The position numbers and the translations under genes are program-made. From JBOGGX01 sp050744245 (GTDB taxonomy: Bacteria; Actinomycetota; Acidimicrobiia; Acidimicrobiales; JBOGGX01), in NCBI GenBank assembly GCA_050744245.1, contig JBOGGX010000278.1:1-17387 (forward strand): 17,387 bases of DNA. Reading direction: 5' to 3'. Shown here piece by piece: positions 7,149 through 13,073 of the stretch; position 1 is the first letter of the stretch; each line of letters opens with the position of its first letter. The notes beneath the pieces are model-generated. The model had not been told where the DNA came from. It did not search any database and saw nothing but the letters and a program-made list of their open reading frames with translations.

Positions 7149-8270
7149 ATGACAAAACCAGCTCCGACCATCATCACCGCCCTCGCCATCGTGGTCGTCG
7201 TCGCCGCCGGGCTTCTCGGGGTGGCCGCGGCCCAGCCCGCTACACCATCGGCCTCGGTGCGGCGCTCCGATCCGATCGTGATCGGCCACCGCGGGGCCAG
7301 CGGCTACCGACCAGAGCACACCATCGCCGCCTACGAGCTCGCCATCGACATGGGCGCCGACTACATCGAGCCAGACCTGGTCTCGACCGGCGACGGCGTC
7401 CTGGTGGCCCGGCACGAGAACGAGATCTCCACCACCACCGACGTCGCCCTCCACCCGGAGTTCGCCGACCGCTCCGCGACCAAGACGATCGACGGGCGGC
7501 CCGTCACGGGCTGGTTCACCGAGGACTTCACCCTGGCCGAGCTGCGCACCCTCCGGGCGGTCGAACGGCTCCCCGACGTCAGGCCGGACAACACGGTGTT
7601 CAACGGGCTCTACCAGGTTCCCACCCTCCAGGAGGTCATCGACCTGGCCCAGGACCGGGGCGTCGGCATCTACCCGGAGACCAAGCACCCGACCTACTTC
7701 GACTCGATCGGGCTCTCGCTCGAGGAGCCGCTCGTCGCGGTGCTCGAGGCCAACGGGTACACCCGTCCGAGACATCGCGTGTTCATCCAGTCGTTCGAGA
7801 CGGCGAACCTGCGCGAGCTCGACACCATGACCGACGTGCGGCTGGTTCAGCTCGTCGACTGCCAGGGCGCGCCGTACGACCTCGTGGCCGCAGGCGATCC
7901 ACGGACCTACGACGACCTGGTGACCCCGGAGGGCCTGGCCTGGATCGCCGGCTACGCCGACGGGCTCGGGGCCTGCAAGAACCGCATCGTGCCCAGGGAT
8001 GCTGCCGGCAACCTGTTGCCGCCGAGCACACTTGTGCGCGACGCACATAGAGCGGGTCTGATCGTGCATGCGTGGACGTTCAGGAACGAGAACACGTTCC
8101 TCCCGCTCGACTTCCGGGCCGGCGACCCGGGCCACCCGATCCATCTCGGCGCGACCGGCGACGCGCCGGACGAGTACCTCCTGTTCCTCGAGCAGCGCAT
8201 CGACGGGTTGTTCAGCGACAACCCGGACACCGCGGTCGCGGCGCGGGAGGTGTTCGTCGCCCGCCGCTAG
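7149..8270 (+). CDS. glpQ: Secreted glycerophosphodiester phosphodiesterase (GlpQ family)
   Basis: The 373-residue product begins with a signal peptide: a short basic start, a hydrophobic stretch at about 8-27, and a possible Ala-x-Ala cleavage site near 26-29. A TIM-barrel GDPD domain follows, with HRG at 47-49, EPD at 74-76, His89 and YPETKHP at 175-181. By comparison with E. coli GlpQ, His47 and His89 are the catalytic pair, and Glu74, Asp76 and Glu177 bind the metal. The enzyme hydrolyses glycerophosphodiesters to glycerol-3-phosphate and an alcohol outside the cytoplasmic membrane. All key residues are present and the length is normal for secreted bacterial forms. Its TAG stop is part of the putative -10 box of nhaA, whose start follows 10 nt later. 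The exact substrate range cannot be read from sequence. Confidence 0.9.
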   Translation: MTKPAPTIITALAIVVVVAAGLLGVAAAQPATPSASVRRSDPIVIGHRGASGYRPEHTIAAYELAIDMGADYIEPDLVSTGDGVLVARHENEISTTTDVALHPEFADRSATKTIDGRPVTGWFTEDFTLAELRTLRAVERLPDVRPDNTVFNGLYQVPTLQEVIDLAQDRGVGIYPETKHPTYFDSIGLSLEEPLVAVLEANGYTRPRHRVFIQSFETANLRELDTMTDVRLVQLVDCQGAPYDLVAAGDPRTYDDLVTPEGLAWIAGYADGLGACKNRIVPRDAAGNLLPPSTLVRDAHRAGLIVHAWTFRNENTFLPLDFRAGDPGHPIHLGATGDAPDEYLLFLEQRIDGLFSDNPDTAVAAREVFVARR

Positions 8271-8273
8271 GTT
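8268..8273 (+). promoter_or_regulatory. TANNNT box overlapping the glpQ stop, before nhaA
   Basis: TAGGTT ends 7 nt before CTG 8281, the same geometry as the other leaderless promoters in this window. Its first three bases are the glpQ stop codon. Confidence 0.4.
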
Positions 8274-8280
8274 CGGCCGC

Positions 8281-9612
8281 CTGCAGCGCCATCGCGACCA
8301 CACCGACAACGAGAGCGAGTCGACCGGCACCCGGCTGATCCGCCCGCTCATCGACTTCATCCAGACCGAGGCGGCGGGAGGGGTCGCGCTCGTGCTGGCC
8401 GCGGCCGTGGCGCTGGTGTGGGCCAACTCACCGTGGCAGGCGTCGTACCAGGAACTGTGGGAGACCCAGCTGGCCGTGAGCATCGGCCGCTTCGGCATCG
8501 ACCTCGACCTCAGGCATTGGGTCAACGACGGCCTGATGGCGGTCTTCTTCCTCGTGATCGGCCTCGAGATCAAGCGGGAGCTCGTCGAGGGGGAGCTGCG
8601 CGACCCACGTCGAGCGTCGCTCCCTGCGGTCGCCGCGGTCGGCGGGATGGTCGTGCCTGCGCTGCTCTATCTGGCGTTGAACGCGGGCGGCGACGGCGCC
8701 TCCGGTTGGGGCATCCCGATGGCGACCGACATCGCCATGACCGTCGGGGTCCTGAGCCTGCTCAGCCGGCGGGTGCCGGTGTCACTCAAGCTGTTCCTGG
8801 TGGCCCTCGCCATCGTGGACGACATCGGCGCCATCCTCGTGATCGCCGCTTTCTACACCGAGGAGATCGACGTCAACGCCCTCGTCGTCGCCGTCGGGCT
8901 CGGGGGAGCAGTGATCGCGCTGCGCGCCGCCGGGGTGCGGCCGCACTTCGCCTACATCGCCGTCGGGATCGGCATGTGGCTTGCCCTCCACGAATCGGGG
9001 CTGCACGCCACGCTCGTCGGCGTGGCCCTGGGTCTGATGGCGCCCACCCGTCCGATCCGTCAGTCCCAGCTCATCGACGAGACCGCGCTCACCGATCTGT
9101 CGACGGTCACGGCCGCACGCGAGACCGCCATCCTGGCCCGCGAGTCGGTCTCGGTCGTCGAATGGTTGGAACATCAGCTTCACCCGTGGACCAGCTTCGT
9201 GATCGTGCCGTTGTTCGCGCTCGCCAATGCCGGGGTGCCCCTCAGCGCGACCGCACTCGCCGATGCGGCGTCGTCGCCCGTCACCTACGGCGTGATCGTC
9301 GGGCTGGTCGTCGGCAAGCTGGTCGGGGTCACGCTGTTCACCTGGCTGGCCGTGCGGCTGCGGATCGGCGTCCTGCCCGATGGCGCCGCGTGGCCTGGGG
9401 TAGTCGGGATCGCCGCGCTCGCCGGCATCGGGTTCACCGTGTCGATCTTCGTTACCGGGCTGGCCTTCGACGACCCTGGGCTCCAGGACGAGGCCAAGGT
9501 CGGCATCCTCGCCGCGTCGATCACGGCGGCCGTGCTGGGGACCATCATCCTGTTCCGGGCCGGCCGCCCAGGCCGCCTCGATAACACACAGAGCGCGTCT
9601 GGGCTCGAATAG
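8281..9612 (+). CDS. nhaA: Na+/H+ antiporter NhaA (probable CTG start)
   Basis: About 443 residues and many hydrophobic segments make this a typical NhaA, which exchanges sodium for protons at the cytoplasmic membrane to control pH and salt. The first membrane segment is at about 32-48. Hallmarks are NDGLMAVFFLVIGLEIKRE, then MATDIAM with Asp150, then IVDDIG with Asp180 and Asp181; the 30-residue spacing equals that of E. coli Asp133, Asp163 and Asp164. Lys346 in VGKLVG corresponds to Lys300. The start is odd. In this frame there is no ATG, GTG or TTG between an ATG at 8068, which would overlap glpQ by about 200 nt with an unrelated Arg/Ser-rich sequence, and a GTG at 8392, which is inside the first membrane segment. 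CTG 8281, just after a TANNNT box, gives a family-typical N terminus. Confidence 0.9.
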   Translation: MQRHRDHTDNESESTGTRLIRPLIDFIQTEAAGGVALVLAAAVALVWANSPWQASYQELWETQLAVSIGRFGIDLDLRHWVNDGLMAVFFLVIGLEIKRELVEGELRDPRRASLPAVAAVGGMVVPALLYLALNAGGDGASGWGIPMATDIAMTVGVLSLLSRRVPVSLKLFLVALAIVDDIGAILVIAAFYTEEIDVNALVVAVGLGGAVIALRAAGVRPHFAYIAVGIGMWLALHESGLHATLVGVALGLMAPTRPIRQSQLIDETALTDLSTVTAARETAILARESVSVVEWLEHQLHPWTSFVIVPLFALANAGVPLSATALADAASSPVTYGVIVGLVVGKLVGVTLFTWLAVRLRIGVLPDGAAWPGVVGIAALAGIGFTVSIFVTGLAFDDPGLQDEAKVGILAASITAAVLGTIILFRAGRPGRLDNTQSASGLE

Positions 9613-9627
9613 CGAGCGCAAACGCGC
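9593..9627. terminator. Two-tier hairpin between convergent nhaA and crotonase genes
   Basis: GCGCGT 9593-9598 pairs with ACGCGC 9622-9627, and inside a 4x4 internal loop GCTCG 9603-9607 pairs with CGAGC 9613-9617. The nhaA stop codon (9610-9612) is in the apical loop. There is no T-run. Its place between convergent genes suggests a bidirectional terminator. Confidence 0.45.
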
Positions 9628-9645
9628 GCAGAATCGACGACGGCT

Positions 9646-10383
9646 TCAGGTGCCGGGCCGGGGCCGGGGTCGGCGCTCGAACTCGGCCACCCCGTCGATG
9701 AACCCGTCGGCGGCGATGGTGTCCCGTCCCAGCAGGTCCTCGTTGGCCATGGCCGCGTCCAGATCGAGGCCCAGCCCCTCGTACACCGAGCGCCGGTCGT
9801 TGACCAATGCCCGCCACGGGACCGACGCCAGCGCCTCGGCCAGCGCGACCGCGGCGGGCAACGCCTCGCCCGCCGGCACCACCCGGTTCACGAACCCGAT
9901 GGCCTCGGCCTCCGCCACGTCGAACTCTCGGCCGGTGAGGATCAGGTCGAGCGCCCGGCCCAGCCCGACGATGCGGGGCATGCGGTAGGTGGCGCCGTCG
10001 ATCAGCGGCACGCCCCACCGGCGTTCCAGAAACCCGAAGCGGGCCGTGGCGCCGGCCACCCGCAGATCGCACCAGGCGGCGAGCTCCATGCCCCCGGCCA
10101 CGCACCATCCCTCGATGGCGGCGATGACCGGCTTCGAGAGCAGGAGCCGGGTCGGGCCGAGGGGGCCGCTCGGGCGGAGCCTCGGGAGGTCCTTCAGGTT
10201 GGCGCCCGAGCAGAACGCCTCGACATCGCCGGTGAGGATGGCCACCCGTTGCTCGGTGTCCGACTCGAAGGCGACGAACTCGTCGTGGAGGCGGGCCGCC
10301 GTCGCCGAGTTCACCGCGTTCCTCACCTCCGGCTGGTCGATGCGGACGATCCGGATCGGGGCCGCGGACATGGCCATGGACAT
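9646..10383 (-). CDS. Enoyl-CoA hydratase/isomerase (crotonase) family protein
   Basis: The 245-residue product is a cytoplasmic crotonase, acting on an acyl-CoA substrate. AFCSGANL at 56-63 and AIEGWCVAGGMELA at 89-102 form the CoA-binding and oxyanion-hole region. Both catalytic glutamates of enoyl-CoA hydratase have counterparts, Glu100 in GGMEL and Glu120 in FLERRWG, so hydratase activity is possible; the isomerase or hydrolase alternatives cannot be excluded. Length fits a single-domain crotonase. Three in-frame ATGs occur at 10383, 10377 and 10371. The first is chosen because a TANNNT box lies 7 nt upstream. The reading frame stays open further upstream, but that part runs into rsmD on the opposite strand and looks unlike a crotonase. 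It is transcribed away from rsmD with only 40 nt between the start codons. Confidence 0.85.
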   Translation of the reverse strand: MSMAMSAAPIRIVRIDQPEVRNAVNSATAARLHDEFVAFESDTEQRVAILTGDVEAFCSGANLKDLPRLRPSGPLGPTRLLLSKPVIAAIEGWCVAGGMELAAWCDLRVAGATARFGFLERRWGVPLIDGATYRMPRIVGLGRALDLILTGREFDVAEAEAIGFVNRVVPAGEALPAAVALAEALASVPWRALVNDRRSVYEGLGLDLDAAMANEDLLGRDTIAADGFIDGVAEFERRPRPRPGT

Positions 10384-10390
10384 GGCGGCG

Positions 10391-10396
10391 AGAGTA
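10391..10396 (-). promoter_or_regulatory. TANNNT -10 box for leaderless crotonase gene
   Basis: On the minus strand TACTCT ends 7 nt before the ATG at 10383, with no Shine-Dalgarno sequence between. This supports the first of three clustered ATGs as the start. Confidence 0.5.
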
Positions 10397-10410
10397 GGTG
10401 GGTCGGCGAC

Positions 10411-10416
10411 TACGTT
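10411..10416 (+). promoter_or_regulatory. TANNNT -10 box for leaderless rsmD
   Basis: TACGTT ends 7 nt before the rsmD ATG at 10424. It lies 14 nt from the divergent crotonase -10 box, so the two promoters must overlap and RNA polymerase could hardly occupy both at once. Confidence 0.5.
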
Positions 10417-10423
10417 CCGGGAC

Positions 10424-10999
10424 ATGAGGGTCGTGGCCGGCACCGCACGCGGCCGCCGGCTCGTCGCCCCGAGGGGGCGCGACACCCGACCGACGTCCGA
10501 CCGGGTCCGGGAGGCGCTGTTCAACGCCCTCGGCAGTCTCGACGTGGTGGACGGCGCCCGGGTGCTCGACCTGTTCGCCGGCAGCGGCGCGCTCGGGATC
10601 GAGGCCCTGTCGCGGGGCGCGGCCCACGCCACCTTCGTCGAGCGCGACGAGCGGGCCGTCGAGGCCATCTGGGCCAACCTGGTCGCCACCGGGCTCACCG
10701 ATCGGTCGGTGGTGACGCCGCACGAAGTGCAGTCGTGGCTCGGGCGCCGGCCGGGACCCGGGCCGTTCGACCTGGTCCTGGCCGATCCGCCCTACGCCTT
10801 CGACGACTGGGACACCCTCCTGGACGCGGCGGCCGAGCTTCCCGTCGAGGTCGTCGTCATCGAGTCGGACCGGGCCGTCGATCCGGGCGGGAAGTGGCTG
10901 GTGGTGAGGGAGAAGTCATATGGCAGTACCGTGGTGAGCATCGTTCGTCGAGTTGCGGACGACACCGAGACCGTTCCGACAACAGATCCGGAGGCGTAG
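10424..10999 (+). CDS. rsmD: 16S rRNA (guanine-966-N2)-methyltransferase RsmD
   Basis: The 191-residue product has the RsmD pattern. The N terminus MRVVAGTARGRRL is followed by RPTSDRVREALFN at 22-34, SAM-binding VLDLFAGSGALGIE at 47-60, acidic FVERDE at 71-76, and the catalytic DPPY at 121-124. It methylates G966 of 16S rRNA during assembly of the small subunit, using S-adenosylmethionine. The short C-terminal tail beyond about residue 170 is Thr/Asp-rich and unremarkable. The frame is open far upstream, but the RsmD homology begins at this ATG and a TANNNT box is 7 nt before it. coaD starts 4 nt after its stop, and its Shine-Dalgarno lies within the end of rsmD, so the two are likely coupled. 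rsmD-coaD adjacency is widespread in bacteria. Confidence 0.93.
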   Translation: MRVVAGTARGRRLVAPRGRDTRPTSDRVREALFNALGSLDVVDGARVLDLFAGSGALGIEALSRGAAHATFVERDERAVEAIWANLVATGLTDRSVVTPHEVQSWLGRRPGPGPFDLVLADPPYAFDDWDTLLDAAAELPVEVVVIESDRAVDPGGKWLVVREKSYGSTVVSIVRRVADDTETVPTTDPEA

Positions 11000-11003
11000 C
11001 GAA

Positions 11004-11513
11004 GTGGCCGCCGTCGTGCTCTACCCCGGCTCGTTCGACCCGTTCCACAACGGGCACCGGGAGCTGGTGGAGACCGCCTGTTACCTGTTCGACGAGGTGG
11101 TGGTGGCGGCGATGGTCAACCCCCAGAAGGGCAAGCCCCTCTTCGACCTCGAAGAGCGCGAGCAGCTCATCAAGGAGTCGCTCACCCATGTCGACAACGT
11201 CACCGTGACCCATTTCGACAAGCTGGTGGTCAAGGTGGCCCAGGAGGTCGGCGCCGACTTCATCATCAAGGGGCTGCGGGCGCCGTCCGATTTCGAGGCC
11301 GAGATGGCCCAGGCCCAGATGAACCTGGCCATCTCGGGCGTCCACACGCTGTTCATCCCGACCGCGTCGGCGAACTCGTACCTGGCCTCGAAGTACATCC
11401 GCGACATCGTCCGCTTCGGCGGCGACGTCTCGGCCATGGTCCCCGTGCCCGTGGCCAAGGCGCTCGACGAGAAGTTCCGGCGGGGTGGCCGAGCCAAGGA
11501 GTCGCGCGCATGA
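11004..11513 (+). CDS. coaD: Phosphopantetheine adenylyltransferase CoaD
   Basis: The 169-residue nucleotidyltransferase transfers AMP from ATP to 4'-phosphopantetheine, giving dephospho-CoA in the fourth step of CoA synthesis. YPGSFDPFHNGH at 7-18 holds the HxGH catalytic motif (His15, His18), IIKGLRAPSDFEAEM is the CoaD signature that separates it from NadD, and GGDVSAMVP near 137-145 closes the core. GTG 11004 was chosen because GGAGG at 10990-10994 precedes it and the family N terminus begins there. The loop usually written ISSSxVRE reads LASKYIRDI here, replacing two of the three serines near the ATP phosphates while the spacing is kept. Its stop overlaps the next start as ATGA, so translation is probably coupled. 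Confidence 0.88.
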   Translation: MAAVVLYPGSFDPFHNGHRELVETACYLFDEVVVAAMVNPQKGKPLFDLEEREQLIKESLTHVDNVTVTHFDKLVVKVAQEVGADFIIKGLRAPSDFEAEMAQAQMNLAISGVHTLFIPTASANSYLASKYIRDIVRFGGDVSAMVPVPVAKALDEKFRRGGRAKESRA

Positions 11514-12139
11514 GCTCCTTCGACGACGACACGCGACATGAGCCCGGGATCGACGAGGGTGTCGCCGCCGACGACGACGACACCGGCCTGCCCGAGTCGC
11601 TGTACCAGCCGCCCGAATCGGAGGCGCTGCTACGGCGGATCGCCGACATCGTGGCCACCGCCCGCCCGATGCCGCTGTCCGCCTCGGTGATGATCAACAA
11701 GGAGGAGCTGCTCGTCCTGATCGAGGACGCCCTCGACCGGCTGCCGGACGAGTTGCGGGCGGCCCGCTGGCTGCTCAAGGAACGCGACGAGTTCCTGGCC
11801 AACGTGAAGCGCGAGGCCGACGACATCCTCGAGCAGGCCAGGGGGCGGGCGGAGCACATGGTCCAGCGCACCGAGGTGGTGAAGGCGGCCGAGCAGAAGG
11901 CCCGCCAGGTCGTCCAGCGGTCCCGCGACGAGGCCAGGCGAACCAAGCTGGAGTGCGACGACTACGTCGACCAGAAGCTGGCCAGCTTCGAGATCGTGCT
12001 CGAACGGACCATGAAGACGGTCGGCGCCGGTCGGTCGAAGCTCCAGGGACTGGTGACGTCGTCCGGCGAGGTGCCGGTGGTGGCGCTCGACGAAGGTACC
12101 GAGGCTGGGGGCTCATTCTTCGACCAGGACCAGTCGTGA
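11510..12139 (+). CDS. SepIVA-like (DivIVA-like) coiled-coil septation protein
   Basis: The 209-residue cytoplasmic protein has an acidic, disordered N terminus (1-36), a short helix, the segment PMPLSASVMINKEEL at 53-67, and then an almost unbroken charged coiled coil to about residue 172. The stretch QRTEVVKAAEQKA and then ECDDYVDQKLASFE at 148-161 resembles mycobacterial SepIVA (Rv2927c), a DivIVA-like protein needed for septation and envelope synthesis. In Mycobacterium that gene also sits just upstream of the DUF177 gene in the rnc-mutM-smc region, which supports orthology. Automatic annotation may call such proteins ATP synthase subunit b-like, but there is no membrane segment. It is shorter than mycobacterial SepIVA. 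Its start overlaps coaD's stop as ATGA and its stop overlaps the DUF177 start. Confidence 0.72.
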   Translation: MSSFDDDTRHEPGIDEGVAADDDDTGLPESLYQPPESEALLRRIADIVATARPMPLSASVMINKEELLVLIEDALDRLPDELRAARWLLKERDEFLANVKREADDILEQARGRAEHMVQRTEVVKAAEQKARQVVQRSRDEARRTKLECDDYVDQKLASFEIVLERTMKTVGAGRSKLQGLVTSSGEVPVVALDEGTEAGGSFFDQDQS

Positions 12140-12651
12140 TGACCGGGCGCCGCCGCCCGTTCGTCGTGACCGTGGCCGACCTGCTGGCCCGGCCCGGGGT
12201 CCAGCGCCGGGTCGAGGTCGAAGGGGCGCGGCCCGACCTGGCGTTGTCGTCGTCCGCAGTCGTGCAGGGCGAGCCGGTCCGGGCCGAGCTCGTGTTGGAA
12301 TCGACCGGCAGCGCCATCGTCGCCTCCGGCCGGGTGGTGGCGCAGTGGATCGGTGAGTGTCGGCGTTGCCTCGGCGAGGTGCGTGGTGAGGCCGTTTCCG
12401 AGATCCGGGAGGTGTTCGAACGCCACCCGACCGACGGCGAGACCTACCTGCTGCACGGCGACGACATCGACCTCGAACCGCTGCTCCGAGACGCCGTGCT
12501 GCTCGCCCTTCCCATCGCGCCGTTGTGCGATCAGGCGTGCGGTGGACCCGAGCCGGAGGCCTACCGGGTGATGACGGCCGCCGACGAGGAGGCCGAGACC
12601 CGCCCGGTCGATCCGAGGTGGTCGGTCCTCGACCAACTCAGGGGAAATTAG
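12139..12651 (+). CDS. DUF177 / YceD-family protein
   Basis: The 170-residue protein belongs to the DUF177 (YceD) family, which is linked to 23S rRNA accumulation and is nearly always next to rpmF. Visible hallmarks are GECRRCL with C74 and C77, an acidic middle, LLRDAVLLALPIAPLC at 115-130 with C130, and C134. The family often continues with a second Cys pair of the type GLCPxCG; here the sequence reads CGGPEPEAY and that pair is missing, so any zinc site would have to be built from C74/C77 and C130/C134. The start is the ATG overlapping the upstream TGA (12137-12139). A GTG at 12136 is an equal alternative adding one residue. Confidence 0.82.
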   Translation: MTGRRRPFVVTVADLLARPGVQRRVEVEGARPDLALSSSAVVQGEPVRAELVLESTGSAIVASGRVVAQWIGECRRCLGEVRGEAVSEIREVFERHPTDGETYLLHGDDIDLEPLLRDAVLLALPIAPLCDQACGGPEPEAYRVMTAADEEAETRPVDPRWSVLDQLRGN

Positions 12652-12710
12652 TCGAGTTGCGCTCGCCACCCGACCCCAACCGACACAGAGGTGGATTGGG
12701 CGGGCTATGG

Positions 12711-12726
12711 GTGTCGTAGGCGACAC
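12711..12726 (+). promoter_or_regulatory. Perfect 6-bp hairpin upstream of rpmF
   Basis: GTGTCG 12711-12716 pairs with CGACAC 12721-12726 around a TAGG loop. The nonamer CGACACAGA occurs both here (12721-12729) and 40 nt upstream (12681-12689). It could be an operator or part of a terminator behind the DUF177 gene; the sequence does not decide. Confidence 0.35.
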
Positions 12727-12731
12727 AGAAC

Positions 12732-12783
12732 GGCGCGGCCATCTGGCGCGGGCACCCGGCGCGGGCATCCGGCTCGGGCCTTC
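12732..12783 (+). repeat. Four tandem 13-nt repeats upstream of rpmF
   Basis: Four head-to-tail units start at 12732, 12745, 12758 and 12771. The consensus is roughly GGCGCGGGCATCC; units 2 and 3 differ at a single position and units 1 and 4 are more degenerate. Flanking 13-mers at 12719 and 12784 also begin GGCG. The array fills the otherwise gene-free 12652-12883 interval just before the putative rpmF promoter. Confidence 0.65.
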
Positions 12784-12815
12784 GGCGGATTAGGTCGGTC
12801 GGGCGGCGGGCACGC

Positions 12816-12821
12816 TAGCCT
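12816..12821 (+). promoter_or_regulatory. Putative -10 box for rpmF
   Basis: TAGCCT, within GCTAGCCT, matches the TANNNT pattern of the other promoters here. It would give a leader of about 55 nt before the rpmF ATG at 12884. No clear -35 is visible. Confidence 0.4.
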
Positions 12822-12883
12822 TCATCGCTCGCCGCGTCTGGGTTGCCAGCGCGGGGCCGATCTCACCAGCAGGAAACGCAGCC

Positions 12884-13063
12884 ATGGCCGTCCCCAAGAA
12901 GAAGAAGAGCAAGTCGAAGAGCCGGAGCCACCGGGCCGCCGCCTGGAAGCTCGACGCCGCGCCCCGCAGCCTGTGTCCTCGCTGCAACGCGGCCAAGCTG
13001 CCGCACCGGGTCTGCACCAACTGCGGCTGGTACCACGGCCGCCAGGCCATCGAGGTCGAGTAG
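12884..13063 (+). CDS. rpmF: Large ribosomal subunit protein bL32
   Basis: This 59-residue ORF is bL32. It starts MAVPKKKKSKSKSRSHRAA, the family's standard basic N terminus, followed by a zinc ribbon with four cysteines (C31, C34, C44, C47), so it is the zinc-binding form rather than the Cys-less paralogue. The protein sits near the peptidyl-transferase side of the 50S subunit. AGGAAA at 12871-12876 is a moderate ribosome site 7 nt before the ATG. DUF177-rpmF-plsX is a widely conserved order. plsX starts only 10 nt after the stop, without its own Shine-Dalgarno, so plsX is probably translated by coupling to rpmF. Confidence 0.96.
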   Translation: MAVPKKKKSKSKSRSHRAAAWKLDAAPRSLCPRCNAAKLPHRVCTNCGWYHGRQAIEVE

Positions 13064-13073
13064 CGCTCCGACG

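Noticed and set aside
8068..8280. ATG 8068 as the nhaA start
   Set aside because: It would add 71 residues rich in Arg, Ser and Thr that overlap the conserved GlpQ C terminus in another frame; kept only as a remote alternative.
9989..10423. N-terminal extension of rsmD, antisense to the crotonase gene
   Set aside because: RsmD homology starts exactly at the ATG 10424, and the upstream part is the complement of a good crotonase gene.
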